Below are positions 26,879 through 36,044 of a DNA stretch of 52,416 nt, one piece after another (within the stretch, counting starts at the first letter, position 1; the number at the start of each line of letters is the position of its first letter). The stretch spans positions 1-52,416 of the forward strand of contig JAILRE010000014.1 of NCBI GenBank assembly GCA_024698505.1, written 5' to 3'. The notes below the pieces were generated by a model. It had not been told where the DNA came from. It saw nothing but the letters and a program-made list of their open reading frames with translations, and made no database searches. The translations under genes and the position numbers were made by a program. This DNA is from Clostridiales bacterium (GTDB lineage: Bacteria; Bacillota; Clostridia; Christensenellales; CAG-138).

Positions 26879-27517
26879 TTACATGGTGCCGAAGATACGG
26901 TCGCCCGCGTCGCCGAGGCCGGGCACGATATAGCCGTGATCGTTGAGGTGATCGTCTATCGCGGCGGTGTAGATCTTGACGTCGGGATGCATCTCCTGCA
27001 CGGCCCTGATCCCTTCGGGAACGGAGACGAGGCACATGAGCCTTACGGACTTGCAGCCGGCCTCCTTGACCTTCCTTATGCCCTCGCAGGCGGAGCCGCC
27101 GGTCGCGAGCATCGGGTCGACGACGATGACGTCGCGGTCCTCAACGTCGGCGGGGAGCTTGCAGTAATAGGTGACGGGCTTGAGCGTCTCGGGATCGCGG
27201 AAGAGACCGATATGCCCCATCTTGGCGGTGGGGATGAGGCTCATTATGCCGTCGGTCATGCCGAGGCCCGCGCGGAGGATGGGCACTACGCCGACCTTGC
27301 AGTTGATGAGCATATGCGCCTTCGTGGGAGCGACGGGCGTTTCGATATCGACCTCGTCAAGGGGCAGATCGCGGGTGACCTCATACGCCATCAGCGTCGA
27401 AAGCTCGGCAAGGAGCGTGCGGAAATCCTTGGTGCCGGTGTTCTTGTCTCTTAAAAGCGCAAGCTTGTGCTGTACGAGGGGATGGTCGATTACGGTTACG
27501 TTCTTGAATTCGCTCAT
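26879..27517 (-). CDS. upp: Uracil phosphoribosyltransferase
   Basis: The 212-residue cytosolic enzyme converts uracil and PRPP to UMP (pyrimidine salvage). The PRPP loop [12 protein letters not shown] is at about residues 129-140. The uracil-binding C-terminal segment with [12 protein letters not shown] is intact and length is normal. The ATG has GGAGG upstream. It is the last gene of the operon, after rpiB, a common Clostridial order. It complements the de novo pyr operon and udk in this window. Confidence 0.96.
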   Translation of the reverse strand: MSEFKNVTVIDHPLVQHKLALLRDKNTGTKDFRTLLAELSTLMAYEVTRDLPLDEVDIETPVAPTKAHMLINCKVGVVPILRAGLGMTDGIMSLIPTAKMGHIGLFRDPETLKPVTYYCKLPADVEDRDVIVVDPMLATGGSACEGIRKVKEAGCKSVRLMCLVSVPEGIRAVQEMHPDVKIYTAAIDDHLNDHGYIVPGLGDAGDRIFGTM

Positions 27518-27553
27518 ATGCTGTTCCTCCGAAATAATGTGTTTATTATGACC

Positions 27554-27583
27554 GGAGGCAAACTCCCGGGGGAGCTTGCCTCC
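27554..27583 (-). other. Hairpin between rpiB and upp
   Basis: A 13-bp inverted repeat (27554-27566 with 27571-27583, one G-U pair) lies between the two genes. It lacks a clear U-tract, so it may tune upp expression by processing or partial termination rather than stop transcription. Confidence 0.45.
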
Positions 27584-27589
27584 ATATTA

Positions 27590-28030
27590 TCATTCGTTTT
27601 CGTAGCGGGAGATCTTGGCGATCCTGCCCTCGTGCCTGCCGCCGTCGAAGGCGGTGGAAAGCCACGCGGCGGTGATGGCCTTCGCGGTCTCGGGCCCGAT
27701 GATCCTGCCGCCCATGGCGAGGATATTGGAATCGTTATGACGCCTTGTGAGCTCGGCGGAGAGCACGTCCCCGCAGAGGGCGCACCTTATGCCCCTGACC
27801 TTGTTGCAGCAGATGGAGACGCCTATGCCCGTTCCGCAGATGGCGACGCCGCGCTCGAATTCGCCCCTCGCCACGGCCTCCGCCATGGGGAAGGCGTAAT
27901 CGGGATAGTCGACGGAGCGCTCGTCATAGCAGCCGAAATCCGTGACCTCGTGCCCCATTCCCTCGATAAAGGGGATGAGACGCATCTTGAGTTCATAGCC
28001 GCCGTGATCGGAACAAATCGCGATATTCAT
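27590..28030 (-). CDS. rpiB: Ribose-5-phosphate isomerase B
   Basis: The 146-residue RpiB/LacAB-family enzyme interconverts ribose 5-phosphate and ribulose 5-phosphate in the pentose phosphate pathway. The start MNIAICSDHGGYELK, the active-site Cys in AICGTGIGVSI and the later HNDSNILAMGGRI are characteristic. I use the ATG at 28030 because GGGAGG lies five bases upstream; an upstream in-frame ATG at 28057 overlaps the tsaC end. The enzyme feeds PRPP synthesis, matching the neighbouring upp. Confidence 0.94.
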   Translation of the reverse strand: MNIAICSDHGGYELKMRLIPFIEGMGHEVTDFGCYDERSVDYPDYAFPMAEAVARGEFERGVAICGTGIGVSICCNKVRGIRCALCGDVLSAELTRRHNDSNILAMGGRIIGPETAKAITAAWLSTAFDGGRHEGRIAKISRYENE

Positions 28031-28053
28031 AGTATCCTCCCTGCTTTTTTCGA

Positions 28054-29094
28054 TCATCTGTCAAGCACCGTGAAGCCCGAAGCCCGAAGGAGCCTGTTCA
28101 TATAGGCGAGGCCCTGATCCCTTTCCGGCACGCCCTCGGCAAATATCGTATCGACCTTGCCGGACCAGCGCCTGAGCGCCGAAAAGAGCTCCGAGCAGAG
28201 CGTTTGGGGCATTTCCCTATCCCCTATTATATCACAGTTCATGCCGTGATAACAAGAGCGAGTTTGCTCGGTGCCCAAAATAATGCAGCGCTTGCCCATC
28301 GCCTCGGCTATCTCGTACTCGCGGCAGATGATGGAGGCGATCCTCCTTGCGGAACCGACGGCGACGACCACCTCCGCGTCGGGCGCGTAGTGGCGGTGCT
28401 TCATGCCGGGTGAGGCGGCGACCTCGCCTTCCTTCAGAGGACGGAGCACCGCGGGCGATACCTCGACTGTGCCTATCACCTGCTCCAGCATTTCGCGCGT
28501 GATGCCGCCCGGCCTCAATATCGTGGGCCTGCCGACGAGCGTCAGCACGGTGGATTCCACGCCCACCCTGCAGGGGCCTCCGTCGAGGACGACGTCGATT
28601 TCGCCGTCCATATCGGCGAGCACGTGCTCCGCAGTTGTGGGGCTTGGCCTGCCCGATTTGTTCGCGCTTGGCGCAGCTATGGGGACGCCCGCCGCCCTTA
28701 TGAGCGCGAGAGCCGTCTTATGCTCCGGCATCCTCACGGCGACGGTATCGAGCCCCGCCGTGACCTCCTCGGGGACTATATCGCTCTTGACGAATATCAG
28801 CGTGAGGGGGCCGGGCCAGAAGGCGTCCATGAGGCGTTTCGCCTCGTCGGGAACGTGCCTCCAAAGATCCTTCACGTCCGACTTTTTGGCGACGTGAAGT
28901 ATGAGGGGATTGTCCGCAGGCCTTCCCTTCGCTTCGAATATCCTTTCAACGGCCTCGCCGTCCAGCCCGTTCGCGCCGAGCCCGTAGACCGTCTCGGTCG
29001 GGAACGCGACGAGCCCGCCGCGGCGGATCACCCGCCCGGCGTACTGCGTGCCGTTTTCCTTTTGAGTTGTCGCGTTGAATATTTCCGTCTTCAT
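28054..29094 (-). CDS. tsaC: Threonylcarbamoyl-AMP synthase, Sua5 form
   Basis: The 346-residue protein makes L-threonylcarbamoyladenylate from Thr, bicarbonate and ATP for the t6A37 modification of ANN-decoding tRNAs. The YrdC domain (about 15-205) has FPTETVYGLG at 31-40, KGRP at 56-59 and SANKSGRPSPT. A C-terminal Sua5 domain (about 230-346) makes this the long Sua5 form rather than the short TsaC. The ATG comes one base after the prfA stop. Confidence 0.93.
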   Translation of the reverse strand: MKTEIFNATTQKENGTQYAGRVIRRGGLVAFPTETVYGLGANGLDGEAVERIFEAKGRPADNPLILHVAKKSDVKDLWRHVPDEAKRLMDAFWPGPLTLIFVKSDIVPEEVTAGLDTVAVRMPEHKTALALIRAAGVPIAAPSANKSGRPSPTTAEHVLADMDGEIDVVLDGGPCRVGVESTVLTLVGRPTILRPGGITREMLEQVIGTVEVSPAVLRPLKEGEVAASPGMKHRHYAPDAEVVVAVGSARRIASIICREYEIAEAMGKRCIILGTEQTRSCYHGMNCDIIGDREMPQTLCSELFSALRRWSGKVDTIFAEGVPERDQGLAYMNRLLRASGFTVLDR

Positions 29095-29095
29095 A

Positions 29096-30166
29096 TCATT
29101 CGGTTTCCGCCTGCAGGAGCTTCATCCTCTCGTCGAGGATCAGCGCGTCTATCATCTCGTCCATATCGCCGTCGATGAACGCCTCGAGCTTATAGAGCGT
29201 GAGGCCTATGCGGTGATCCGTCACCCTGCTCTGCGGGAAATTGTAAGTCCTTATCTTGGCCGATCTGTCGCCCGAGCCGACCATTGCCCTTCTGGCGTCG
29301 GCCTCCGCGTCGTGCGCCTGAGATGAATACAGATCGTAGAGGCGGCTCTTCAGAACGCGCATGGCCTTCTCCCTGTTCTGGATCTGGCTGCGCTCGTCCT
29401 GGCTCTGGACGACTATCCCCGTGGGGATATGGGTTATCCTTATCGCGGAGGAGGTCTTGTTTACGTGCTGTCCTCCCGCGCCGCTGGAGCGGTAGGTGTC
29501 CACCCTTATGTCGTTCGGGTTTATCTCCACGTCCACGTCCTCGGCCTCGGGCAGTACGGCTACCGTCGCCGCGCTGGTATGGATGCGCCCCTGCGACTCC
29601 GTCTCGGGCACGCGCTGCACCCTGTGAACGCCGCTTTCGAATTTCATCCGAGAATATGCCGCTTTGCCGCTTATCTGGAACACGGCCTCCTTTACGCCGC
29701 CTATCTCGGTATCGTTCATGTCGATTACCTCAAGCTTGAAATTATGCCTCTCGGCGTAGCGCGAGTACATGCGGAACAGCGTTGCTCCGAAGAGCGCCGC
29801 CTCGTCCCCGCCTATGCCGGCCCTGATCTCGACTATGACGCTGCGCTCGTCGTTCGGGTCCTTCGGCAGGAGCATTATGCGAAGCTCCTCCTCGAGCCTT
29901 TCCGCCTTCTCCCCGGAGGAACGAAGCTCCTCCCTGGCAAGCTCGCGCATTTCGGGATCGTCCGATTCCTCGATGAGCGCCTTAGCCTCGTCCGCGGAGT
30001 CGAGCGCCGCGCGGTATTCGTCGTAGACGGCGGCTATCTCCCCGAGGGAGGCGTGCTCCTTCGCGAGCTCCCTGAAAAGGCCCTGATCCGCGATCACCGC
30101 GGGATCGGAGAGCCTTTCGCCGAGTTCGATATGGCGCCTCTTAATTTTTTCAAGCTTTTCGAGCAT
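29096..30166 (-). CDS. prfA: Peptide chain release factor 1
   Basis: The 356-residue factor ends translation at UAA and UAG. The codon-recognition tripeptide is PET at 187-189, as in Bacillus, and the peptidyl-tRNA hydrolysis motif GGQ at 231-233, in [12 protein letters not shown]. Its GGQ glutamine is the target of PrmC, encoded two genes upstream. Length is normal. The upstream ribosome-binding site is weak (GGAAA). Confidence 0.96.
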   Translation of the reverse strand: MLEKLEKIKRRHIELGERLSDPAVIADQGLFRELAKEHASLGEIAAVYDEYRAALDSADEAKALIEESDDPEMRELAREELRSSGEKAERLEEELRIMLLPKDPNDERSVIVEIRAGIGGDEAALFGATLFRMYSRYAERHNFKLEVIDMNDTEIGGVKEAVFQISGKAAYSRMKFESGVHRVQRVPETESQGRIHTSAATVAVLPEAEDVDVEINPNDIRVDTYRSSGAGGQHVNKTSSAIRITHIPTGIVVQSQDERSQIQNREKAMRVLKSRLYDLYSSQAHDAEADARRAMVGSGDRSAKIRTYNFPQSRVTDHRIGLTLYKLEAFIDGDMDEMIDALILDERMKLLQAETE

Positions 30167-30241
30167 TTTCCGTCTTGGGCATTGCCGTCTTTGTGCCTGT
30201 GTTCGCTGTCGCCGCGGTTTTCTTGAACGAAAACAACGAGC

Positions 30242-30631
30242 TTACTCGTCGGAGGGCTGTTCCTCCTTCCCCTCCAGCACTATGGAATTCGTCTCCTCAT
30301 CTATATGCGCGTTGATAAAGTAACGCCTTAAAATCATTCTTTCCAGATTGCTCTTGACCTTTTCGACCGGCTCGCCGCATTTTGAGGCGAGTTTGTCAAT
30401 GGAGCCGGTCGGATCCTCCGAAAGATACCCGGAGTATTCTTTGAATTTGGAAACGGTCATTTTCGTGCGGATCCCCATATAGATCATGAGCGCACCGAGA
30501 ACGCCGCCGGCGATCAGCAGCTTGGTATCCATCTCTCCCGCGATGTTGAAAGGGATGGTTATCAGCAGCAGCGCGCCGATCACAAAACAAATGACCGCCG
30601 CAGTATTTTTTGCGGACACCGCATCCTTCAT
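30242..30631 (-). CDS. Small membrane protein with a winged-helix-like tail
   Basis: The 129-residue protein has two hydrophobic segments (about 12-35 and 38-55). A soluble tail follows of the type IDKLASKCGEPVEKVKSNLE ... YFINAHIDEETNSIVL. Clostridial proteins annotated as XpaC-like or PCI-like carry similar tails after membrane segments. Function is unknown. AGGAGG six bases upstream fixes the start at 30631. It sits inside the prmC-prfA pair, an insertion in an otherwise standard order. Confidence 0.65.
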   Translation of the reverse strand: MKDAVSAKNTAAVICFVIGALLLITIPFNIAGEMDTKLLIAGGVLGALMIYMGIRTKMTVSKFKEYSGYLSEDPTGSIDKLASKCGEPVEKVKSNLERMILRRYFINAHIDEETNSIVLEGKEEQPSDE

Positions 30632-30654
30632 TTTATACCTCCTGTATTCATCCT

Positions 30655-31464
30655 TCAAAACTCAACGACAACGATCCTTTCGATCCCGTTGAGATCCTTT
30701 ATTGTCCTTGTGGTTCTGCCGGGAAACAGCCCGCGTACCTTCTCCGCCTCGCCGTAACCGACCTCCAGGAGCAGCGCGCCGCCGCGGTTTATATGGGGGG
30801 CCGCCTCCTTGGCTATGCGGCGGTAGAAGTCGAGCCCGTCCCCGCCGCCGGAAAGCGCCGTAGCAGGCTCGAAGGTCACTTCCCTTTGAAGCTTTGCCAT
30901 GTCGGCTTCCGAAATATAGGGGGGATTGGCGGTGACAAGATCGTATTTCCCGGCTCCGCCGAAAAGATCGGCCGTGCGGAAGACCGCCCGGACTCCGTTC
31001 CTTTCCGCGTTCCTCTCAGCGAGCCGGACGCATTCCTCCGATATGTCGGAGGCCTCGGTCTCTATGCCCGAAAGCTTGGCCAAAGCGACCGCTATGCAGC
31101 CCGTGCCGGTGCAGATATCGAGCAGGGTTTTATACCCGCGCTCCGCGATCAGCCTAAGCGCCTCCTCGCAGAGGGTCTCCGTATCCTGCCTGGGTATGAG
31201 CGCGCAGCTTTCCGTATAGAACGGCAGGCCCATGAACCACCATTCGCCCAGTATGTACTGGAGGGGTTCGCCTGATATCCTTCTTTCCGCCATGCGGCGA
31301 AGCTCCTCCTCCAATTCGGAAGGGAACGTCCTTTCCATATCGAAGAAGCCGAGCCTGTCCTTCCCAAGAAGCTTTGCCGCCATGAGCCTTGCCTCGAGCG
31401 CGGGTTCGCCGACCGCCTCGCCGAGTTTTTTCGCCGTCCGGCAGACGGCTTCGCGCAGCGTCAT
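30655..31464 (-). CDS. prmC: Release-factor glutamine methyltransferase
   Basis: The 269-residue SAM-dependent enzyme methylates the GGQ glutamine of release factors. It has an N-terminal helical domain, the SAM-binding loop LLDICTGTGCIAVALAKL (about 118-135) and the catalytic NPPY motif in TANPPYISEA (about 182-191). Its ATG overlaps the stop of the YqhQ-like gene as ATGA. Its substrate prfA is in the same operon. Confidence 0.95.
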   Translation of the reverse strand: MTLREAVCRTAKKLGEAVGEPALEARLMAAKLLGKDRLGFFDMERTFPSELEEELRRMAERRISGEPLQYILGEWWFMGLPFYTESCALIPRQDTETLCEEALRLIAERGYKTLLDICTGTGCIAVALAKLSGIETEASDISEECVRLAERNAERNGVRAVFRTADLFGGAGKYDLVTANPPYISEADMAKLQREVTFEPATALSGGGDGLDFYRRIAKEAAPHINRGGALLLEVGYGEAEKVRGLFPGRTTRTIKDLNGIERIVVVEF

Positions 31465-32612
31465 TCCTTTTCTTCTTCCGCGGGAGTCTCTTCCGTTTCC
31501 TCCGCAGCTCCGTTATCGGCGGCGGCCTCCGCCTCCGTCTTTGCCTCGGCTTCCGCCTCAGCCTTGGCCTTGGCTTCCGCCTCGGCCTTCAGCTTCGCCT
31601 CCTCGAGGGGGTTCTTCTCGCCCATGGCGAGGTAGAAGGCGTATATCGCGACCTCGAGCATATCGAGCTCGGGCTCCCTCGTGGTGATGAGCTGGAGCGC
31701 CATGCCCGGGGCCCTTATTATCTTGGTGAGCCAGTTATCCGTCTTGGCGGCGGCTCTTAGAACCTCGTAGCTGACTCCGGCGATGATCGGCAGGAACAGT
31801 ATCCTTACGCCGAACCTTATGAGGAACGCCGCGGCCTTGCCGAGGTTTTCTCCCGGGAAGCCGAGGGAGTGCATGGCTATATCGACGAGCGTGAGCACTA
31901 TTATCGAGATGGCCATCACGAGGAAGAGGTAATTCGTTCCGCACCTGGGGTGGAGCCTCTTGTATTTCTTTGCGTTCTCGGGGGTGAGCTCGTCGACGCC
32001 CGCCTCGTAGCAGGCGATGGTCTTATGCTCCGCGCCGTGATACATGAACAGGCGGCGGATATCCTTAATGCCCGATACTGCGAAGAGGTAGCCGACGTAG
32101 ATGAGGAGCCTTAGCCCGCCCTCAAGCAACGAGCGCCAGATATAGTACCTGTCGGCCGCGCCGGTCGCCTTGCCGAATATCAGCGCGGCTATGAACTGGG
32201 GCAGGAACATGAAGAGCCCGACGGCAAGCGCCACGCCCAGCACGACGCCCAAGCCCAGCACGGCGTCCATTATATCTATATGGAGCTTTTCGGCGAGCCA
32301 TTTTTCGAACCTGGAAGGCTCCTCGTCGAAGCTCTCGCCCAGAAGCTCGGTCGATTTGGCGGTCGTATCCATGCCCGTTTTGAGGGATTCCACGAACGCC
32401 ACCACGCCGCGCACCACGGGCAGCCCCCAGAAGGTGCCCTTCTGCGCCTTCGAGCGGTATTTCGTGTAATGCTTGACGATGCTCCCGTCGGCCTTTCTCA
32501 CCGCCATGGCGATGCCGACTTCCGATTTCATCATCACGCCCTCCATAACGGCCTGCCCGCCTACCGAGCAGCGCCTTACTGGCGCGTTCTCCTGCTTGTC
32601 TTTCTTTTTCAT
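31461..32612 (-). CDS. DUF1385 (YqhQ-like) membrane protein
   Basis: The 383-residue protein has the family signatures SVGGQAVMEGVMMKSEVGIA near the start, FMYHGAEHKTIACYE, and LHPRCGTNYLFLV, with about four or five membrane segments. Biochemical function is unknown; the gene is often found beside prmC/prfA in Bacillota. The last 60 residues are a low-complexity Ala/Glu/Lys tail with KAEAEAK repeats, longer than usual. I start at the ATG at 32612 (GGAAGGG about 11 bases upstream); an upstream extension would run through the previous gene. Confidence 0.85.
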   Translation of the reverse strand: MKKKDKQENAPVRRCSVGGQAVMEGVMMKSEVGIAMAVRKADGSIVKHYTKYRSKAQKGTFWGLPVVRGVVAFVESLKTGMDTTAKSTELLGESFDEEPSRFEKWLAEKLHIDIMDAVLGLGVVLGVALAVGLFMFLPQFIAALIFGKATGAADRYYIWRSLLEGGLRLLIYVGYLFAVSGIKDIRRLFMYHGAEHKTIACYEAGVDELTPENAKKYKRLHPRCGTNYLFLVMAISIIVLTLVDIAMHSLGFPGENLGKAAAFLIRFGVRILFLPIIAGVSYEVLRAAAKTDNWLTKIIRAPGMALQLITTREPELDMLEVAIYAFYLAMGEKNPLEEAKLKAEAEAKAKAEAEAEAKTEAEAAADNGAAEETEETPAEEEKE

Positions 32613-32635
32613 CAAAAGGTTTTTCCCTTCCTGTA

Positions 32636-32974
32636 TTACACTTTTTCGATGCCGCCCCCGCCTTCGTCCGCGGGAAAGCGCTTCCTGAGTATCAGCCTGT
32701 CTCCGACGACGAGTATCAGCACGGCGGGCGCTATCACGCAGACCGCGGCTAAAAGATCGAGCTTGATATCCTTCTCCCAATAGCCGGGGAAGAAGTATCC
32801 CCTTAGCACGTTGGCGAGTATCAGGAAAACCAGGAACGCCACGTCCATGGCCCTCTCCGTCTGAACGGGGCTGCCGAACAGCTTTATGACGGGCTTCTTC
32901 CTTGCACAGTACGCGGCGGCGAACCCGACGAGCCCGACGACCGCGCCGAACAGCGCAATGTATAACCAGAACAC
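32636..32974 (-). CDS. Small membrane protein of unknown function
   Basis: The 112-residue protein has three hydrophobic segments (about 2-22, 46-64 and 75-95) and an acidic, Gly-rich C-terminus. I do not recognise the family. It lies 17 bases after murC and 23 bases before the YqhQ-like gene, so it belongs to the same transcript. Confidence 0.6.
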   Translation of the reverse strand: MFWLYIALFGAVVGLVGFAAAYCARKKPVIKLFGSPVQTERAMDVAFLVFLILANVLRGYFFPGYWEKDIKLDLLAAVCVIAPAVLILVVGDRLILRKRFPADEGGGGIEKV

Positions 32975-32991
32975 GGCCGTTCCCTCCCGCT

Positions 32992-34365
32992 TCAGAGCAG
33001 CTTCTTCGTCTGGATGTAGACGTCGCCGCTGCCGAGCGTCACGACCACGTCGCCCGCCTCGGCGTTCTCCTTCAGCCAGTCGGAGATCTCCTCGAAGGTG
33101 GCAAGATAGAGCGCGTTGCCCGTCGCCTCGTTAATGGCCCTGACCATATCCCTTGCGTGGACGGTTCCGTCGTCCTTCTCCCTGCCGGGGTAGATATCGG
33201 GCACGAGCACCTTGCTGACGCCCGCGAAGCAGTCGCCCTGATGCCCGCAGAAGAGCGTCTTCGCCCTCGTGTAGCTGTTGCACTGGAACACGCAGAACAC
33301 CCTCTTGTGCGGGGTGCGGAGCGCCGAATCGACGGCGGCCCTTATCTCTGCGGGATGATGCGCGTAATCGTGGAATACCCTCACGCCGTCGCGCTCGCCG
33401 TAGTATTCGAACCTGCGGCGGGTATTCTCGAAAGCCGCGAGCGCGGAAGCCGCGGTATCGAACTCCGTCCCGTGGGACAGCGCGACCGCCATCGCCGCGA
33501 CGGAATTGAGCATATTGTGCCTGCCGGGAACGTGAAGCACGACGCGGCCGAGGTTTTCGCCCCTGAAATACAGATCGTAGGAGGGGCAGCCGTACTCGTC
33601 GTAAACGGCGTTTTCGGGGTAGTAATCCGGCGCGTATTCCTTATCGAGGCCGTAGGTCAGCTCGTCGACCCTTCCGCGGTATTCCGAAAGAAGGCCCCTT
33701 ACCCTGGCGTCGTCGGCGCAGCCGATGAACATTCCGCCCTTGGGGATCAGCGCGACGAACTTGCGGAAGGCGTCGGTTATGTGATCGATATCCTTGAAAT
33801 AATCGAGGTGATCGTCGTCTATGTTGTTGATCAGCGCGACGGTGGGACGAAGCGTCAGGAAGCTCTCGACGTATTCGCAGGCCTCGGTGATGAGAAGATC
33901 GGAATGCCCGAGCCTCGTGCCGCCCTTCAAGAATTCGACGAAGCCGCCAACGTGGACCGTCGCGTCGAGGCCGCCCTTTTCGGCGATCAGCGCCAGCATG
34001 GAGGTGATTGTCGTCTTGCCGTGACAGCCGGCGATCCCCACGACGCTTCCGAATTTCTCGCTGATCTTTCCCAGCGCCACGGAGCGCTCCATCTCGGGGA
34101 TGCCAAGCTCCCTCGCCCTCGCCCTTTCGGGGTTTTCGGGCTTGATGGCCGCGGAATAGATGACGAGGTCGCTCCCCTCGACGTTCTCCGCCTTCTGGCC
34201 TATCGAAACGGGTATGCCGAGCTCGCCCAGCCTCCTCGTGAAGGGGGATTCGGCGGAGTCGCTGCCGCCGACCTCGTAGCCCCTCGCCCTGAGTATCTGG
34301 GCAAGACCGTTCATAGAGCAGCCGCCTATGCCGATAAGATGTATCTTTTTGATGCCGTTATCCAT
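32992..34365 (-). CDS. murC: UDP-N-acetylmuramate--L-alanine ligase
   Basis: The 457-residue cytosolic Mur ligase adds L-Ala to UDP-MurNAc with ATP, opening peptidoglycan stem-peptide synthesis. The N-terminal UDP-binding loop HLIGIGGCSMNG is at 9-20, the P-loop GCHGKTT at 113-119 (Cys where many members have Thr), and VFHDYAHHPAEI marks the C-terminal domain. The start at 34365 has GGAGG six bases upstream; an ATG 21 bases further up lacks a site. It heads the long operon that ends with upp. Confidence 0.95.
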   Translation of the reverse strand: MDNGIKKIHLIGIGGCSMNGLAQILRARGYEVGGSDSAESPFTRRLGELGIPVSIGQKAENVEGSDLVIYSAAIKPENPERARARELGIPEMERSVALGKISEKFGSVVGIAGCHGKTTITSMLALIAEKGGLDATVHVGGFVEFLKGGTRLGHSDLLITEACEYVESFLTLRPTVALINNIDDDHLDYFKDIDHITDAFRKFVALIPKGGMFIGCADDARVRGLLSEYRGRVDELTYGLDKEYAPDYYPENAVYDEYGCPSYDLYFRGENLGRVVLHVPGRHNMLNSVAAMAVALSHGTEFDTAASALAAFENTRRRFEYYGERDGVRVFHDYAHHPAEIRAAVDSALRTPHKRVFCVFQCNSYTRAKTLFCGHQGDCFAGVSKVLVPDIYPGREKDDGTVHARDMVRAINEATGNALYLATFEEISDWLKENAEAGDVVVTLGSGDVYIQTKKLL

Positions 34366-34403
34366 TATTGCCTCCGATAAAGTCAAATACTTCTCAACTT
34401 TTT

Positions 34404-34432
34404 ATTATATTCCATTTCAGGCGGAAAGGCAA
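34404..34432 (-). promoter_or_regulatory. Promoter for the murC-to-upp operon
   Basis: On the minus strand, -35 TTGCCT (34427-34432) and -10 TATAAT (34404-34409) are 17 bp apart. No extended TGn is present. Confidence 0.7.
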
Positions 34433-34455
34433 GCAAAATCGTTTCCGGCGGGCAA

Positions 34456-34489
34456 GCAAAAAGCCCGCGGGGGTTATTCTCCCGCGGGC
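34456..34489 (-). terminator. Intrinsic terminator of the second sigma/anti-sigma operon
   Basis: A perfect 9-bp stem GCCCGCGGG/CCCGCGGGC (34463-34471 with 34481-34489) is followed on the minus strand by TTTTTGC. Confidence 0.85.
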
Positions 34490-34514
34490 CGGATCCGGGC
34501 CTTCCGCCCTGTTT

Positions 34515-36044
34515 TCATTTTACGAATGACTCGTATTCGCCCGTGTCGAGCTTATACTCGATCAGTCCTTCTGCGTTCAGGCCGTATCTTACCGTCCTCG
34601 CCAAGCCGTAGAACGAGAATGCGTTGGTGGCGGGAGAGTACTCCATGCAGGAGATCCCGCAGACCTCCCACGTGAGGAGCCCGTTTTCATCCACTCCGAG
34701 CCTGCCGCCGAAGCCGCCCTTGACCTCGCAGAAATCCTCCGTGCTGCCATCCTCCGGCTCGATCCTCAAAAGCATTGCGGTGTAATGCTCCTGCATCATC
34801 CGGGTGAGCTCGGGGATATCGTTCACGCCCGTTTCGCTCATCTTTTTCGCGCAGTACAGCATTATCGGCATGAGCTGATCCCTCATGCCCGGGGAGCCGT
34901 ACTCGCTTTCGGTATCGTACGGGACCGCGTATCCTGAGAGATATATCCTGCCGCCGTACTCGATCATGTCGGCGATATGGTATTCCTCGTCCTTAGCTGA
35001 GAAGCTGTACTCCTCTGTGACGCAGCCGTCCGCGCCGACCTTGGCGAAGGAGGCGAACTCGCCCCTCATTCGGTCAAAGAGCTGTATGAGATACCCGTCC
35101 TTATAGTGCGCGGCGTTCAAGATCCCCTTTGTGAAGCCTTTCGTGACCTTTCTTAAGACGGTGTTTCCGTCCATATCCAGCCTTGTGAAGCGGAAGCTCC
35201 CGTCCTTCCTTCCGAATACCGCGAAGCCCCCGTCCGCCTCATAGAGCGCGGCGCAGAAGGTCTCGTCGGTCTCGCCCAGGGGCTTTTTCCACAGCACGTT
35301 CCCGTTTCCGTCTATCCTTGTGAGGGTGGTATGCGTCACGTAACTCGGCCCGCTGTAGCCGACGGCGACAACGGCTATGCCGTCCTCGCATTCGATGAGC
35401 TTTTCAGCATAGATCCCGTCGAACGTCACCTGCCAGAGGAGCTCCGTCCCGTCGTATTTTTCCGCGTAGGAGCCGACCTCCTCGTTCCAGCCGTCGCCCT
35501 CGTCGTGATGGACGTACTTGATCCTGATGCCGTATCTTATCCCCTCGGCGTTCTTTCTTGCGCTTATCGCCGCGATAATGTCCCTCATCATCTCCTTGGG
35601 GAGCTCCTCGCCCTTTTCGATTATCTCATAGCCGGGGATCTCGTTCTCCCTCATGCTGTGAGAGATGACCTCCGCCGTCTTTGAATAGGAGAAGGTCTCC
35701 TCCCTGACGTCGCGGTAGACGGCCTTTATCTCGGCGCGGGTCAGCCCCTCCTTATCGAGGCCGTTCTCGCTGAAGAAATCCGCCGCCTCGGCGTATGCTT
35801 TCGATTCTTTCACCGCCATGAAGCCTCCCGTTCCCAAAAGCAGGGCGAGCGCGGCCGCCGCTGCGATCCCCGCTATGCGGCGGAAGCCCGGGCGGGACCC
35901 GGCCTTTTTCACGGTCTCAAGGCCCGTTTTTTCGTCGAAGAGCGCCTTGACGTTTTCCTTTCGGCCGCCGCTCCTGTCCTTTACGTTTTTCAGTATCGTT
36001 TCAAGCTGCTCTTCTTCGAGCTCGTTCAGAATATCCTTATCCAT
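34515..36044 (-). CDS. Putative membrane anti-sigma factor with an extracellular propeller-like domain
   Basis: The 509-residue protein has an acidic cytoplasmic N-terminus (1-55), one membrane helix (about 57-76) and a large outer part. The outer part begins with a helical segment (about 80-175). It continues as repeated strands such as GIAVVAVGYSG, GGFAVFGRKDGSFRFTRLDMDGN and RIYLSGYAVPY, suggesting a beta-propeller. Its gene overlaps the ECF sigma gene by eight bases, the usual arrangement for a cognate anti-sigma factor. No zinc anti-sigma motif is visible in the N-terminus, so the sigma-binding fold is uncertain. The outer domain may sense an unknown ligand or stress. Confidence 0.65.
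   Translation of the reverse strand: MDKDILNELEEEQLETILKNVKDRSGGRKENVKALFDEKTGLETVKKAGSRPGFRRIAGIAAAAALALLLGTGGFMAVKESKAYAEAADFFSENGLDKEGLTRAEIKAVYRDVREETFSYSKTAEVISHSMRENEIPGYEIIEKGEELPKEMMRDIIAAISARKNAEGIRYGIRIKYVHHDEGDGWNEEVGSYAEKYDGTELLWQVTFDGIYAEKLIECEDGIAVVAVGYSGPSYVTHTTLTRIDGNGNVLWKKPLGETDETFCAALYEADGGFAVFGRKDGSFRFTRLDMDGNTVLRKVTKGFTKGILNAAHYKDGYLIQLFDRMRGEFASFAKVGADGCVTEEYSFSAKDEEYHIADMIEYGGRIYLSGYAVPYDTESEYGSPGMRDQLMPIMLYCAKKMSETGVNDIPELTRMMQEHYTAMLLRIEPEDGSTEDFCEVKGGFGGRLGVDENGLLTWEVCGISCMEYSPATNAFSFYGLARTVRYGLNAEGLIEYKLDTGEYESFVK

Noticed and set aside
31461-32780. Longer form of the YqhQ-like protein (439 residues)
   Set aside because: The extra 56 residues are Arg-rich shadow sequence overlapping the preceding small membrane protein. 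The family motif starts soon after the ATG at 32612.
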